Source of the DNA: Deltaproteobacteria bacterium
GTDB lineage: Bacteria > Desulfobacterota > Binatia > HRBIN30 > CADEER01
Length of the DNA stretch: 64,000 nucleotides
Assembly: GCA_029262455.1 (NCBI GenBank)
Contig: JAJCZJ010000069.1
Coordinates: 18,200-82,199, forward strand
Direction of reading: 5' to 3'
In this document: positions 1 to 9,810 of the stretch, piece after piece
How positions within the stretch are numbered: position 1 is the stretch's first letter
Layout: each line of letters opens with the position of its first letter
The notes under the pieces: generated by a model
The model's input: the letters and a program-made list of their open reading frames with translations, nothing else
Database searches by the model: none
What the model was told of the DNA's origin: nothing
Program-made: the position numbers and the translations under genes

Positions 1-2491
1 CGCCGTCGCCGGTAACGTCACAGGCGAGATCTTGGGCTGTTGAGAATTCGCGCAGGCTGACCTGTTGTTGGAGGATGAACGAGGCGTCGAGCGCGCCGAT
101 GACGCCGCTGCCGATGCCGCCGGTTCTCGTTGGCTCGAGCAGCCAGGGGGCACTGGGAATATCGAGGACCTCGTAGTCGCCGGCGCTGTCAGTCGGGATC
201 TGCATGGTCGTCGGACCGACAGCGCGCACGACGATGCCGGGAACTGGAAGAAAGGTCGATGCGTGGCGGACGGTTCCGAATACGTCAGCAGTGACGGCCC
301 CCATATCGTAGACCGACTCGATGTTGAAAATCCGGCGCACGGTCTCGGCGCCGTTGTCGACGATGTAAGCGTCGCCGCTGTCGGAAATCGCGATAGTGAA
401 AGGGTCCGTAAAACTTGCGGCCGTTGCCGGTCCCCCGTCGCCGAGGTCGTCGAGCGGATTGTTCTCGCCATTGCCGCCCGAGCCGTCGAGTCGGCCTGTG
501 GCGATGCCGGTACCGGTCGCCGTCTGGATCGTCCCGTCGGTTGTAACGACGCGGATCCGCAGGTTGCCGCGGTCGGCGATATAGATGCTGCCGTTTCCGT
601 CCACTGCCACATCGGTCGGGGCGGAGAGCTCGGCGGATATTGCCAGTCCGCCGTCGCCGCTGAATCCCAATTCGCCAGAGCCGGCGACGGTCTGGGTGAT
701 GTGTGGTGATTGCGGTGCAACTTTGCGAATTCGGTTGTTGCCGGAGTCGCAGATGTAGACGTAGTTGTCCGGGCCGATTTCGATAGCGTTCGGGGCGGAG
801 AACTCACGCGACGCGGCGGGTCCTTCGCCGTTGTAGCCGAAGGTGCCCGTACCGGCGAAGGTTGAGGCGATGTTGGTATCGAGGTTGACGCGCCGCACCT
901 TGTGCGAGCTAGGCTCGCTGACGTAGAGGAAGTTGCCTTGGGGCCCCTCTTGGACGGCTAGCTTGCCGGGACGCACGACTCTGGCCTGCGTGGCCGATCC
1001 GCCGTCGCCGCCGCTGTTGGTGCCACCGTTGCCGAAGAACGCGGTAATGATACCGGTGTTGGCGTCGACGCGGCGGACCCGGTGATTGTCGGAGTCGGAG
1101 ATATAGAGGTTGCCGGCGTCGTCGATGGCGACGCTGGATGGCGTCTCCAGTTGGGCGTTGATAGCCAGTCCGTTATTACCGGAGAAACCGGGCTCGCCGT
1201 TGCCGGCGATGGTGGAGATGATTCCGTTGGTGGCGACCCGCCGGATGCGGTGGTTCTGGGTGTCTACGATGTACACCCGGCCGCTGGCGTCGGTGGCCGC
1301 CCCGGATGGCGATTGAAGTCTGGAGGCTGTCGAAGGGCCGCCGTCGCCGGCGAATGGTAGATTGCCGTTGCCGGCGACTGTCTCGAGCGTGTCGCTGCGG
1401 TTGATTCGTCGAACGCGGGCATTGCCGCGATCGGCAAAGATGACGCCGAGGGTCGTATCGACGGCCAAGCCGGTCGGATTGTTGAGCACGACTTGTGCGG
1501 CCGACTCTCCGTCCTCGGTAAAACCGCTTACTCCGTTGCCGGCCAGGGTGCTGACATCTTGGCTCGGATCGAGCGGGATGCGGCGCAGGCGAACGTTGCC
1601 GCTATCCGCGACGAGGACAGCGTCTTCCACAGGATCGTAGGCGACCGAGGAAGGGGATCGAAATTTGGCCTCTTGGCGCGGACCATCCGCGAAACCGAAA
1701 CTGCCGGTGCCGGCGAAGGTGTGAATCCGCTGCTGCACGTCGACGACACGGATTCGTTGGTTGAAGAAATCGGCGATGTAGAGATTGCCGGCTGGGTCCA
1801 GAGCGACGTCCCAAGGGAAGGAAAGCTTGGCATTTGTTCCGGTTGCCGGCCCTCCATCGCCGCCGAAACCGGGCGCGCCCGGCCGGCCGGCGTAGGTTGT
1901 CATGCTGCCGCCGACAAAGAACCGCCGGATCCTGTGGTTGTTGCTGTCGGCCACGAAGATCGCGCCTGTCTCCTCGTCGATCGCTATTGCGTTCGGGTTG
2001 TTCATGGAGCCTGAAGTCGCGACGACCGTGCCGGTATGATCACCCTGGTTCCCGGTACCTGCGACGGTGGTGATCACGCCACTGGCATTGTCGATCCGGC
2101 GGATCACATGGTTGCCTCGGTCTGCGATGAAGAGGTTGCCCGAGCCGTCGAACTCGACGTCCGTGGGGAAGTCGAAAGTAGCGTCAGTCGCCAGGCCCCC
2201 GTCACCGGAGTAGCCGATCTCGCCAGAGCCTGCGATGGTCGTAATGACTCCGGTGTTCGCGTCGATGCGGCGGACCCGGTTGTTTTTCGAATCTGCGGTG
2301 TAGATGTTGCCGGCTTGATCTACCGCCGAGCCTTCGGGATCCAAGGCCGCGGACGTCCCGGGCCCGCCATCACCATTGCTGCCACCGGCGAAATGCTCAA
2401 TGAACCCTGCGGTTTGGGCGACACCTGGAACGGCTAGTGTGCATCCCAAAATCAGCCCAATAGCCCAACTCGCGGTTCCCCTTGTCCCCAT
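1..2491 (-). CDS. Secreted NHL-repeat beta-propeller protein with carboxypeptidase-regulatory-like and dockerin-like C-terminus (3' end outside window)
   Basis: Reading the minus strand from the ATG at 2491 gives one open frame to the window edge (830 codons, no stop). The N-terminus is a signal peptide (hydrophobic core WAIGLILGCTLAVPGVAQ). About nine to ten NHL-type repeats follow, each with a YIADxxNxRIRRVD-like strand and a TVAGxG turn, which should form one or more beta-propellers. After residue ~730 comes a short carboxypeptidase-regulatory-like segment (PGIVVRAVGPTT...PTDSAGDYEV) and then half of a dockerin-like calcium motif (GALDASFILQ, then ACDVTGDG). The protein is probably exported and surface-located; its ligand is unknown. 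The start is supported by the signal peptide. Domain naming is by pattern recognition only. Confidence 0.85.
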   Translation of the reverse strand, partial: MGTRGTASWAIGLILGCTLAVPGVAQTAGFIEHFAGGSNGDGGPGTSAALDPEGSAVDQAGNIYTADSKNNRVRRIDANTGVITTIAGSGEIGYSGDGGLATDATFDFPTDVEFDGSGNLFIADRGNHVIRRIDNASGVITTVAGTGNQGDHTGTVVATSGSMNNPNAIAIDEETGAIFVADSNNHRIRRFFVGGSMTTYAGRPGAPGFGGDGGPATGTNAKLSFPWDVALDPAGNLYIADFFNQRIRVVDVQQRIHTFAGTGSFGFADGPRQEAKFRSPSSVAYDPVEDAVLVADSGNVRLRRIPLDPSQDVSTLAGNGVSGFTEDGESAAQVVLNNPTGLAVDTTLGVIFADRGNARVRRINRSDTLETVAGNGNLPFAGDGGPSTASRLQSPSGAATDASGRVYIVDTQNHRIRRVATNGIISTIAGNGEPGFSGNNGLAINAQLETPSSVAIDDAGNLYISDSDNHRVRRVDANTGIITAFFGNGGTNSGGDGGSATQARVVRPGKLAVQEGPQGNFLYVSEPSSHKVRRVNLDTNIASTFAGTGTFGYNGEGPAASREFSAPNAIEIGPDNYVYICDSGNNRIRKVAPQSPHITQTVAGSGELGFSGDGGLAISAELSAPTDVAVDGNGSIYIADRGNLRIRVVTTDGTIQTATGTGIATGRLDGSGGNGENNPLDDLGDGGPATAASFTDPFTIAISDSGDAYIVDNGAETVRRIFNIESVYDMGAVTADVFGTVRHASTFLPVPGIVVRAVGPTTMQIPTDSAGDYEVLDIPSAPWLLEPTRTGGIGSGVIGALDASFILQQQVSLREFSTAQDLACDVTGDG

Positions 2492-2954
2492 CGACCTACA
2501 CCGCCCCGCTTCGAATTTTATTGCAACCCGATCCGTCATATGACTCTTTGCGACGCAATCGGCGTGCCACGCAGGCGATTCCATTATCATTGCTTTGGGG
2601 ATGCGTAAACCGGCAAAGTTGCGGCATTGGATACGGCGAAAATGCCGACGAGATGCCGAAGACTGTCGAGGTCCAACTTTGGGGTTGCCGGTGGGTGCTC
2701 TGCAAAACGCAGCCGCCTTCCTCCGTTAGGTTGGCGCTGAGGTGCTTGCTCGATGGCTGTGGAATCCGGTCGAATCGCCTTATTCGTACCGTGAGTATAT
2801 TTTTGCGGCTTGGAGCGGGTGTTCGGGTGGCTGGTATGCTCCGGTTATTTGTGATTGACTCCGCGCCGGTTCAAGTGGTAAGAAACCGCGTCCAGTTCGA
2901 ATGGGGAGGAGTGCCGCTGCATGGCGGTGCGGCTCGGAACCGGTGGAGAGTAAC
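2492..2954. other. Intergenic region between divergent genes
   Basis: This 463-base gap separates the divergent NHL gene and the first Thr-Pro stalk gene, so it should hold both promoters. Open frames here do not look like protein and lack ribosome binding sites. I found no convincing -35/-10 pair, hairpin or repeat. GGAGAG at 2945-2950 is the ribosome binding site of the gene starting at 2955. Confidence 0.5.
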
Positions 2955-4241
2955 ATGATGAGGGAGAAGATGATCGTGACCAAATCGCAATGGAAAGCCG
3001 CCCTGTCCGGAATCGTATTTCTAGCCAGTGGCTTCTTCTCGGGTTCTGCAGACGCACAGCTGCAACAAACCCCATTCCGCGCCTTCGACGGCACGGTATA
3101 TCAGGTGTTGATCCACGATGACGCTAGCATCAACGCAGGTGCTGAGGCGGTTCGTGTGACCAGTGTGGCAGGGACGATCGTCGCAACGATGAACGGTATG
3201 GTGGCCGAGTCGTGCAGTGCTCCAGGTGGTGTGCCGGATACACCTGCCGAAGCGATTGCCTGGACTAACGGGACTCTGTTCCCGCTCACCGGCGCCCCGC
3301 TCGGTGGCGGTGTTGGTGCCGATGTCCCAATCAAAAAGTCTCGTATTTTCAACGATGCGTCGGCCGTGACCTTCGATAACTCGGGATCGGGTAAAGTCTG
3401 TATCGGACCCGACTGCGTTGCGGGCGGAGCTTGTACAGGCACCGTGGGCACCGATTGCTTGTTCTTCGCGATTGACGGGACTGATACGGTTGCTGGCGAC
3501 ATTTTTGACATGTCTGCAGCTGGTGGCGGTACCCCAGCTGCCGTGCCTTCGATCAACAACGACATCGCGCAGACGTCCTGCCAGACGGGTGCGAATGCGA
3601 GTTTCTATACCTTCAACGGGGGGCCGACCTCGGAGATCCTCCTGTGTGGAAACGGCGGTGCCCCCGTGGTTCCCGCCGACGGCTACACTCTGGGCGGCGC
3701 GGCTAGCGAGCTAGGTGGAATGGCGGGGCAAACGATCATTTACGCCTACCCAAATGCCGCCCTCGATTCATTCTCGGTTGCCGCGGCGGGATTCGGGTTG
3801 AACACCGACACTACGGCGCCAGGTCAAAGCCCTTGCTTTACAGCTCTGGGCATTTCGAACGGCGCAGATCGTTCAGACAACTCCTCGGCGCCGGCTCCTA
3901 CTCCGACGCCAACGTTCACTCCGACAGATACTCCGACCGATACCCCGACGCCGACGCCTACGGATACCCCGACGGATACTCCGACGGACACCCCGACGGA
4001 CACTCCGACCCCGACGTCGACCAACACGCCTACCGAAACCCCGACGGATACACCGACACCGACTCCTTCGGACACACCAACACCAACCGCGACCCGCACT
4101 TCTACAGCGACGGTCACCCCGACACGGCCACCGATCCCGGTTGTGTCCTCGCCGTTTAGCGCAAGTGGCATCGCCATGATCCTCGCGCTAGCGGGCGGGC
4201 TCCTTTGGGCGCTGACTCGATTTGGGCGGGCGCAGTCCTAA
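2955..4241 (+). CDS. Secreted protein of unknown fold with Thr-Pro stalk and C-terminal membrane tag (paralog 1)
   Basis: The 428-aa product has a signal peptide (hydrophobic core GIVFLASGFFSGSADAQ) and a ~290-residue Cys-containing domain that I do not recognise. A stalk of (T-P-T-x) repeats follows, then a hydrophobic segment preceded by PPIPVVSSP and followed by Arg. The tail resembles an IPTL/PEP-type C-terminal sorting tag without matching a known one. The ATG at 2955 is chosen over the longer frame because GGAGAG lies five bases upstream and the signal peptide then starts cleanly. The next gene is a close paralog 34 bases downstream, so the pair is a tandem duplication, probably co-transcribed. 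Function unknown; likely displayed on the cell surface. Confidence 0.85.
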   Translation: MMREKMIVTKSQWKAALSGIVFLASGFFSGSADAQLQQTPFRAFDGTVYQVLIHDDASINAGAEAVRVTSVAGTIVATMNGMVAESCSAPGGVPDTPAEAIAWTNGTLFPLTGAPLGGGVGADVPIKKSRIFNDASAVTFDNSGSGKVCIGPDCVAGGACTGTVGTDCLFFAIDGTDTVAGDIFDMSAAGGGTPAAVPSINNDIAQTSCQTGANASFYTFNGGPTSEILLCGNGGAPVVPADGYTLGGAASELGGMAGQTIIYAYPNAALDSFSVAAAGFGLNTDTTAPGQSPCFTALGISNGADRSDNSSAPAPTPTPTFTPTDTPTDTPTPTPTDTPTDTPTDTPTDTPTPTSTNTPTETPTDTPTPTPSDTPTPTATRTSTATVTPTRPPIPVVSSPFSASGIAMILALAGGLLWALTRFGRAQS

Positions 4242-4275
4242 GCCCCCTGCGGAGCTGCGGAGACGGAGAAATTGA

Positions 4276-5811
4276 ATGAGTAGATTTAGTATAATCCTTG
4301 CGGGCTTTGTCCTGCTAACTCCGCAATTGTCGTTTGGGCAGCTGGAGCAGACTCCGTTCCGCGCCTTCGATGGCACGGTCTATCAGGTGTTGGTCCACGA
4401 TGCCGCGAGTACCAACGCGGGTGCTGAGGCTGCTCGTGTGACCAGCGTGGCAGGGACGATCGTTGCGACCATGAATGGAATGGTCGCTGAGTCGTGTAGT
4501 GCTCCAGGCGGAGTTCCGGATACTCCGGCTGAGGGGATTGCCTGGACCAACGGCACTCTGTTTCCGCTGACCGGCGCCCCACTCGGGGGCGGTGTTGGTC
4601 CCGATGTCCCGATCAAAAAGTCACGTATTTTCAACGATGCGTCAGCCGTAACCTTTGACAACTCGGGTTCGGGCAGAGTCTGTATCGGACCCGACTGCGT
4701 TGCGGGCGGAGCTTGCACCGGCACCGTGGGCACCGATTGCTTGTTCTTCGCGATTGACGGGACTGATACGGTTGCCGGCGACATTTTTGACATGTCTGCA
4801 GCTGGTGGCGGGACTCCTGCTGCCGTGGTTTCGATCGGCAACGATATCTCGGAGACTTCCTGCCAGACGGGTGCGAATGCAAGTTTATATACCTTCAACG
4901 GCGGGCCGACGACGTCGATCCTCCTGTGTGGAAACGGCGGTGCTCCGGTGGTGCCCGCCGACGGTTACACTCTGAACGGCACGACTAGCGAGCTCGGTGG
5001 GATGGCCGGGCAAACGATCATCTATGCGTACCCAAACGCTGCCCTCGATTCATTCTCGGTTTCCGCCGCAGGATACGGGCTGAATACCGACACCACAGCG
5101 CCAGGTCAAAGTCCCTGCTTTACAACTCTGGGCGTTGTGAACGGTGCTGATCGTTCAGACAACTCCTCGGCTCCGGCTGCTACGCCCACGCCAACGTCTA
5201 CGCCGACAAATACTCCGACCGAGACGCCGACGAACACGCCGACGGAAACCCCGACGGAAACCCCGACGAACACGCCGACAAACACCCCGACGGACACGCC
5301 GACGAACACCCCGACGGACACGCCGACGAATACTCCGACGGACACGCCGACAAACACGCCGACGGACACGCCGACAAACACCCCGACGGAGACGCCGACG
5401 TAGACCCCAACGGAGACCCCTACGTAGACCCCGACGGACACGCCGACGGAGACCCCGACGGACACGCCGACGGAGACCCCGACGAACACTCCGACGAACA
5501 CGCCGACGAACACGCCGACGGACACGCCGACAAACACACCGACGGAAACGCCGACGAATACTCCGACGGAAACGCCGACCAACACTCCGACGGATACTCC
5601 GACGGCGACGCCAACACCGACGGATACTCCGACGGAAACACCGACCAACACGCCGACGGCGACTCCGACGAACACCTCAACTCCGACGCGTACCAGGCCG
5701 CCGATTCCATTAGTGGAATCGCCAGCCAGCCCAGCCGGTCTCTTCATGATCGCCGGACTTGGGATCGCGCTCTTCTGGGCGCTGCGCCGGATGCGAAAAA
5801 CGACGATCTAG
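4276..5811 (+). pseudogene. Paralog 2 of the stalk protein, interrupted by two in-frame TAG codons in the Thr-Pro stalk
   Basis: It starts with ATG 4276 and a signal peptide ending near SFGQLEQ. The globular domain is almost identical to that of the upstream paralog. The Thr-Pro repeat frame meets TAG at 5401-5403 and again at 5425-5427, then stays open with correct T-P-T-x repeats through 5700 and ends in a tag like the paralog's (PPIPLVESP, hydrophobic helix, ALRR), stopping at 5809-5811. Both stops sit where the repeat elsewhere has GAG (ACG-GAG-ACC versus ACG-TAG-ACC), so each is one G-to-T change. If translation stops at 5401 the product is a 375-aa secreted protein without an anchor. 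TAG is an ordinary stop in neighbouring genes (glmS, the helicase), so genome-wide recoding is unlikely. A recent pseudogene, a released form, or an assembly error in repeats are the options. Confidence 0.75.
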
Positions 5812-5837
5812 CGTAACCGCGAGATCGGTGAGAGGCT

Positions 5838-5871
5838 AAAAGGCCGGAGCGGATAACCGCTCCGGCCTTTT
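5838..5871 (+). terminator. Rho-independent terminator of the tandem stalk-protein pair
   Basis: A perfect 15-bp stem (AAAAGGCCGGAGCGG, 5838-5852) closes over the four-base loop ATAA with its complement at 5857-5871, which ends in TTTT followed by CCTTT. It lies 27 bases after the stop at 5811, which supports reading the interrupted paralog as one gene to that point. It could work in both directions because the left arm begins AAAA. Confidence 0.9.
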
Positions 5872-5912
5872 CCTTTGGGAGTTTGTTGTGCCGCTGAGGA
5901 CTGATCCCAGGC

Positions 5913-5942
5913 GTAGGGGAGGCTTTAGCCTACCGTCCAGGG
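5913..5942. repeat. Short dispersed repeat, copy 1
   Basis: It has the form GTAGG..GGCTTTAGCCTACCGTCC, with a small internal palindrome (GGCTTTAGCC), and recurs at 6170-6198 as TAGCCTTTCGCCTACCGTCC. The two copies flank a 230-base segment without a convincing gene. The form suggests a REP-like intergenic element. Confidence 0.55.
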
Positions 5943-6169
5943 AAAGGTCCGGGTGGGATGTTGGTTTGGGATATGACCTATCGCGAGCTACGCCCGCAGC
6001 CCAAGGGTGAGCGGATGATTGTCACTGCCTTCCTTGCCGCACCCGAAGTCACCGGACAGAAAGGCATAGGCAAAGGCGAGGCATTGGCAAAGGATGGTGG
6101 TCGCTTCGCTCGTCGGTTGATGTTCCAGCCCGAAGTGATTCCTGTCACTAACGTGAGCTACTCCACCAA

Positions 6170-6198
6170 GTAGGTAGCCTTTCGCCTACCGTCCTGGG
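6170..6198. repeat. Short dispersed repeat, copy 2
   Basis: Shares GCCTACCGTCC followed by A/T and GG with copy 1 at 5913-5942. A related palindromic cluster occurs after dxs near 26.7 kb. Confidence 0.5.
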
Positions 6199-6230
6199 TT
6201 GATCGCGGGATCGGTGGACTGACGCCGACC

Positions 6231-7139
6231 CTACTCTTTGCGGTGCACTGCGAAGCAGGTTCCGGAGGACGTGAGCTCGTTCGATGATGCGTTTTCGACC
6301 GTGATGTCCAAGGTGCGGGTCGTCGCAGATTCATCGACGACAACAGCAGTGATCCTCAATGGATCTCCGGCGATCAAGGACTGTCTGAACGTCATCGAGA
6401 GATTTTGGAGCTCCCATTCTGGCATCAGATCTCGAAGCCAGAAGTCGATGAAAGCGGATTGCATTGGTCCCGGAACGACTAGGTCTGCGTAGCCAAGGTC
6501 CACGGAGGCTTGTTTGTCGTGGAAAAGGGTTTCCCGATCTCGCAATGAATTTGCCCAGCTGGAGATTTCGGGGCCGGTCGGTCCGCGTCGGGTCATTGGA
6601 CCTAGCGTGTCGCCGACATCAAAGTGTTCGGAGCTTTGCCCTGTGCCGCCGAAATCCGTCGTCACCTCGGAATGCGGCTTGGTGGCTTTCGAGTGGGCCG
6701 CGCTAACTTGAGCTTTCGCGGTTGGTCGCCAGCGCACGATCTGCCGGTCGCGGATCTCGGTGGCGATTGAGCCGGTTTCGGTTTCGATTCGAACGTACCG
6801 CTCGACGATCTTCATGGGTCCGGAGCGCCCGGTCTTCTCGAAGACCCGCTCGATACGACCTCGGATAGCGTAGCTCTGAGCGATTTCGATGGGGGCGTGG
6901 CGGACGATATCGTGACCGCCGTGAATCGCGAAGGCGTCGGGTGAGATCGTCACGTCCGGGCCGTGTCCTCGCCGCAGTGCCAGGGCGAATGTCAGCGGTG
7001 CCTGGAGAGGTTTCTCGGCCGGTGCGGGCGCCGCAGGCGACTGTGCGCAGCGAATAAAAGCATCGACCTGATCTGCCGTAACGTCCACCCGGTCGATCTC
7101 AGTGAACGGCGACGGCGCGTTCCCGTCGAAGAGGATCAT
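6231..7139 (-). CDS. Two-hotdog MaoC/FAS1-like dehydratase family protein
   Basis: The 302-aa product has an N-terminal hotdog of the FAS1-like/MaoC N-terminal type (residues ~1-140) and a C-terminal MaoC-like hotdog (residues ~175-290, containing LFHDKQASVDLGYADLVVPG). Family members hydrate or dehydrate CoA- or ACP-bound enoyl/3-hydroxyacyl thioesters. The usual Asp-x4-His dyad is only partly visible, so the catalytic residues are uncertain. The ATG at 7139 is chosen because the longer frame would run through the hairpin at 7173-7210 and into the 3' end of the upstream gene. No other lipid-metabolism gene is adjacent, so the substrate cannot be inferred. Confidence 0.8.
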   Translation of the reverse strand: MILFDGNAPSPFTEIDRVDVTADQVDAFIRCAQSPAAPAPAEKPLQAPLTFALALRRGHGPDVTISPDAFAIHGGHDIVRHAPIEIAQSYAIRGRIERVFEKTGRSGPMKIVERYVRIETETGSIATEIRDRQIVRWRPTAKAQVSAAHSKATKPHSEVTTDFGGTGQSSEHFDVGDTLGPMTRRGPTGPEISSWANSLRDRETLFHDKQASVDLGYADLVVPGPMQSAFIDFWLRDLMPEWELQNLSMTFRQSLIAGDPLRITAVVVDESATTRTLDITVENASSNELTSSGTCFAVHRKE

Positions 7140-7172
7140 TCGAGGGTCGTCAGTGCGAGGCAGAGACCAACG

Positions 7173-7210
7173 TGGTGGACCGGTACCGCTTGAGCGATAC
7201 CGGTCCACCA
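7173..7210 (-). terminator. Hairpin between the YVTN gene and the MaoC-type gene
   Basis: A perfect 13-bp inverted repeat (TGGTGGACCGGTA at 7173-7185, complement at 7198-7210) with a 12-base loop lies 11 bases beyond the stop of the minus-strand YVTN gene. There is no T-run after it on either strand, so it may be a weak or Rho-assisted terminator or an mRNA-stabilising stem. Confidence 0.6.
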
Positions 7211-7221
7211 ACGATGCATTA

Positions 7222-9810
7222 CTAGTTGCGCCGGCGGCGCAGCAGCAGGATTGCCGGCAGTAGAAGGAGAGCCGGCGGCAGACTGCTGCTACCCCGATTA
7301 TCGGTTGCCACCACCGCACATCCACCGTCGGTTGGACGGTTTCGTAGGGTCGCGGTTGGCTGGACCGTGTTCGTGGCTGTCGGATCCGGAGTGTTTGTTT
7401 CTGTTGGTTCGGCCCGGGTCTCAGTCGACGTTGCGGATGCCGTAGCCGTTGAGGTTGCTGTCGCCGTTGAGGTCGAGGTTGCTGTCGCCGTTGAGGTCGA
7501 GGTTGGTGTCGCCGTATCTTCCGGAGTGTCGGTTGGTGCTTCGGTGGGCGTGTTTGTCGGCCGATCTGTTGGCGTGGAAGTCGGCGGTGTCACGTCGGTC
7601 GGTGTGTTGGTCGGAGTATCAGTAGGAGTATCGGCCGGGGTATCGGTCGGAGTATCGGTTGGCGGCAGAGGCGTGTCTGTGCTTGTCGGTGTCGGAGTAT
7701 CGGTCGCGGTCGGGGTCTCCGTTGCAACCGGAGTTTCCGTCCCTGTCGGAGTTTCGGTCGCCGCGGTACCGGTCGGTGTTCCCGTCGGTGTATCGGTTAC
7801 CTGAGCCGTGGCAGTTTCGGTCGCCGTCGCTTGGGCCGTCGGGGTCTCGGTTGCGGCGCTGCCAGTTGGGACACCGGTCGCCGTTAGGGTTGGTTCCGCG
7901 GTCGGAGTCTCAGTCGCTACACTGTCGGTCGGATCACTGGTTGCTGTCGCGGTGGGCTCGGTCGTCGGGGTTGCGGTTGCGACGCTGCCAGTTGGGACAC
8001 CTGTAGCGGTCGACGTCGGTTCCGCCGTTGGAGTTTCGGTAGCGGCGCTACCGGTCGGAAGGCCGGTTGCTGTTGCCGTCGGCTCGGCTGTTGGAGTTTC
8101 GGTTGCGACGCTACCGGTCGGAAGCGCGGTCGCGGTTGCTGTCGGTTCGACTGCGGGAGTCTCGGTAGCAGCGCTGCCGGTCGGAACTCCGGTCGCGGTT
8201 GCTGTTGGTTCGACTGTGGGAGTCTCGGTAGCGGCGCTGCCAGTCGGAAGCGCGGTCGCGGTGGCTGTCGGTTCGACTGTTGGAGTTTCGGTTGCGACGC
8301 TGCCGGTCGGAACTCCAGTCGCGGTGGCTGTCGCGACGGCCGTGGCCGTCGGAGTGTCGACGATTGGAGTGTCGGTCGGCGTCGAGGTTGCGACACTCGT
8401 ATTGGTCGCGGTCGCTGTTGGAGTGTCGGCACCCGCAGTCGCTGTCGGAGTCTCGGTCGCAGCCGATCCGGTCGGGATACCCGTCGGAGTATCGGTTGCA
8501 GTCGCGGTCGGCGGAACCGTTGCTGTGTCGGTCGCAGTCGCAGTCGCTGTCGGTGGAACCGTTGCTGTGTCGGTCGCAGTCGCTGTCGCTGTTGGTGGAA
8601 CCGTTGCTGTATCGGTCGGAGCTACAGAATTCGTTGGGGTTGGCGTATCTGGAATCGGAGTCGGAGTTGGCGTGTCGCTCGGCACCGGCGTACCCGTCGG
8701 AGTGCTGCTCGCGCTAGGAATGGTGGTTGCCGATGGGGTTGCGGACGGCATCGCCGTGGCTGTTGGGGTTGGAGGGGGAGGGGCGTCAGAGGGGTCGATT
8801 TCGACCTCGATCGGCGAGTCTCCCGGTCGTAGTAGCATCGCCGTGCCGGCGAGGGTCTCGTTGACGATATCGATCTTGATCAACTGGCCGAGGTCGGTGG
8901 TGTAGGCCGTCGTGCTATCGGAGGTGATTGCGATACCCAACGGTGTCACGCTGTCGCCTAGTGGTACAGTTGCGTTGACGGTGCGAGTTGCGACATCGAT
9001 CAGGGTGACCGACGCTCCGTTGAGATTGGTGACTGCGGCGATCGAACCGTTGGGTGCGATTGCCACTCTGAACGGGGTAGAACCAACGGCGACGTCGGTT
9101 ATCAGAGTCTCGCTCACAGCGTCGAAGATGGCGACCTGGTTGCCCGATGTCCGGGCCGCGTATACTTCTGCCCCATTCGGGGTAAAAGCGAGGCCTCGCA
9201 GCGCGGTCGAGGATGCCAGGGTGCTTGCAGCGAAGGTCGATGAGTCGATGATGGTAATCCCAGCTGGAAAGCTGGTTGTGACCCAAACGTCGCCAGTCGT
9301 CGGAGATATGGCGATCTGCTCGGCGCCGACGCCGACGCTGATGTCGTTGACGCCCCCCATGAGTGGATCCGTGTCGACCAAGGTATCGGTTGCGGTATCA
9401 ATGACGGATACGGTGCCGTCCCCGAAGTTTGAAACGAAGGCTAGGGACCCGTCAGGGGTGATGCCGACGTCACTGGGTTGGCTACCGACCATCACGGTGG
9501 AAACCGTGGGAGACATGCCGCTGACATCCACGACTGAGACCGAGTTGTCTGCCCGGCTGGCGACATAGACCTTCATTCGGTCTGGTGTGATCGCAATACC
9601 GACGGAGCTACGGCCGATTGGAACGACACCAACTTGAGTGTCGGTCGCCAAGTCGATGATGGCTAGCTCGTCGCGGACTTGGATCGTGGTGTAGAGGAAC
9701 GGCTCAGCGGCGGCTTTGTCACCGAAGGGCGCCACAGCCAGCATTGCTGCAAACAATACCGAGCCACAACGGCCAAATTGACGAATCGAGGGATCGAACT
9801 TACCCAACAT
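7222..9810 (-). CDS. Secreted YVTN beta-propeller protein with very long Thr/Pro/Ala-rich stalk and Cys-containing C-terminal anchor
   Basis: The 862-aa product has a signal peptide (hydrophobic core [12 protein letters not shown]), then a seven-bladed type YVTN propeller (residues ~36-340, repeats such as [16 protein letters not shown]). About 480 residues of low-complexity T/P/A sequence follow. The last ~33 residues are GCAVV, a short spacer, a Leu-rich helix and RRRRN. That order (Cys motif, helix, Arg cluster) resembles MYXO-CTERM sorting signals. GGGAG five bases before ATG 9810 fixes the start; the longer frame would begin with TTG and overlap that site. Likely anchored at the outer surface; binding partner unknown. 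Confidence 0.88.
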   Translation of the reverse strand: MLGKFDPSIRQFGRCGSVLFAAMLAVAPFGDKAAAEPFLYTTIQVRDELAIIDLATDTQVGVVPIGRSSVGIAITPDRMKVYVASRADNSVSVVDVSGMSPTVSTVMVGSQPSDVGITPDGSLAFVSNFGDGTVSVIDTATDTLVDTDPLMGGVNDISVGVGAEQIAISPTTGDVWVTTSFPAGITIIDSSTFAASTLASSTALRGLAFTPNGAEVYAARTSGNQVAIFDAVSETLITDVAVGSTPFRVAIAPNGSIAAVTNLNGASVTLIDVATRTVNATVPLGDSVTPLGIAITSDSTTAYTTDLGQLIKIDIVNETLAGTAMLLRPGDSPIEVEIDPSDAPPPPTPTATAMPSATPSATTIPSASSTPTGTPVPSDTPTPTPIPDTPTPTNSVAPTDTATVPPTATATATDTATVPPTATATATDTATVPPTATATDTPTGIPTGSAATETPTATAGADTPTATATNTSVATSTPTDTPIVDTPTATAVATATATGVPTGSVATETPTVEPTATATALPTGSAATETPTVEPTATATGVPTGSAATETPAVEPTATATALPTGSVATETPTAEPTATATGLPTGSAATETPTAEPTSTATGVPTGSVATATPTTEPTATATSDPTDSVATETPTAEPTLTATGVPTGSAATETPTAQATATETATAQVTDTPTGTPTGTAATETPTGTETPVATETPTATDTPTPTSTDTPLPPTDTPTDTPADTPTDTPTNTPTDVTPPTSTPTDRPTNTPTEAPTDTPEDTATPTSTSTATATSTSTATATSTATASATSTETRAEPTETNTPDPTATNTVQPTATLRNRPTDGGCAVVATDNRGSSSLPPALLLLPAILLLRRRRN
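7850..8332 (-). repeat. In-frame 63-bp minisatellite (21-aa units) in the YVTN protein stalk
   Basis: From 7850 to 8291 the sequence is seven tandem 63-bp units, with a partial eighth to about 8332. Each encodes 21 residues of the form (G/A)xPTGSxATETPxxEPTATAT. The unit is a multiple of three, so copy number can change without breaking the frame. Third positions vary between units, so the array is not brand new. Confidence 0.85.

Larger units (their letters stand above)
5872..6230. other. Intergenic region with two copies of a short palindromic repeat
   Basis: Between the terminator and the stop of the MaoC-type gene (minus strand) I see no convincing gene. A 71-codon frame (5958-6173) has no ribosome binding site and no recognisable features. 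The stretch holds two related repeats, at 5913-5942 and 6170-6198. Confidence 0.5.

Noticed and set aside
65..2437. Several plus-strand frames over the NHL gene
   Set aside because: They are shadows; the minus frame is continuous for 830 codons with regular NHL repeats.
3824..5747. Long minus-strand frames reading (G-V-S-V)n opposite the stalk genes
   Set aside because: They are the complement of the Thr-Pro repeat; no start signals or domains.
4276..5811. TAG recoded as an amino acid across this genome
   Set aside because: TAG ends glmS, the flavin reductase, ribBX and the helicase at natural protein ends, so it works as a stop.
5958..6173. 71-codon open frame between the two short repeats
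   Set aside because: No ribosome binding site, no recognisable sequence, and its end runs into a repeat.
7226..8905. Plus-strand Val/Gly-rich frames opposite the YVTN stalk
   Set aside because: Same repeat-complement effect; the minus-strand gene has signal peptide, propeller and anchor.
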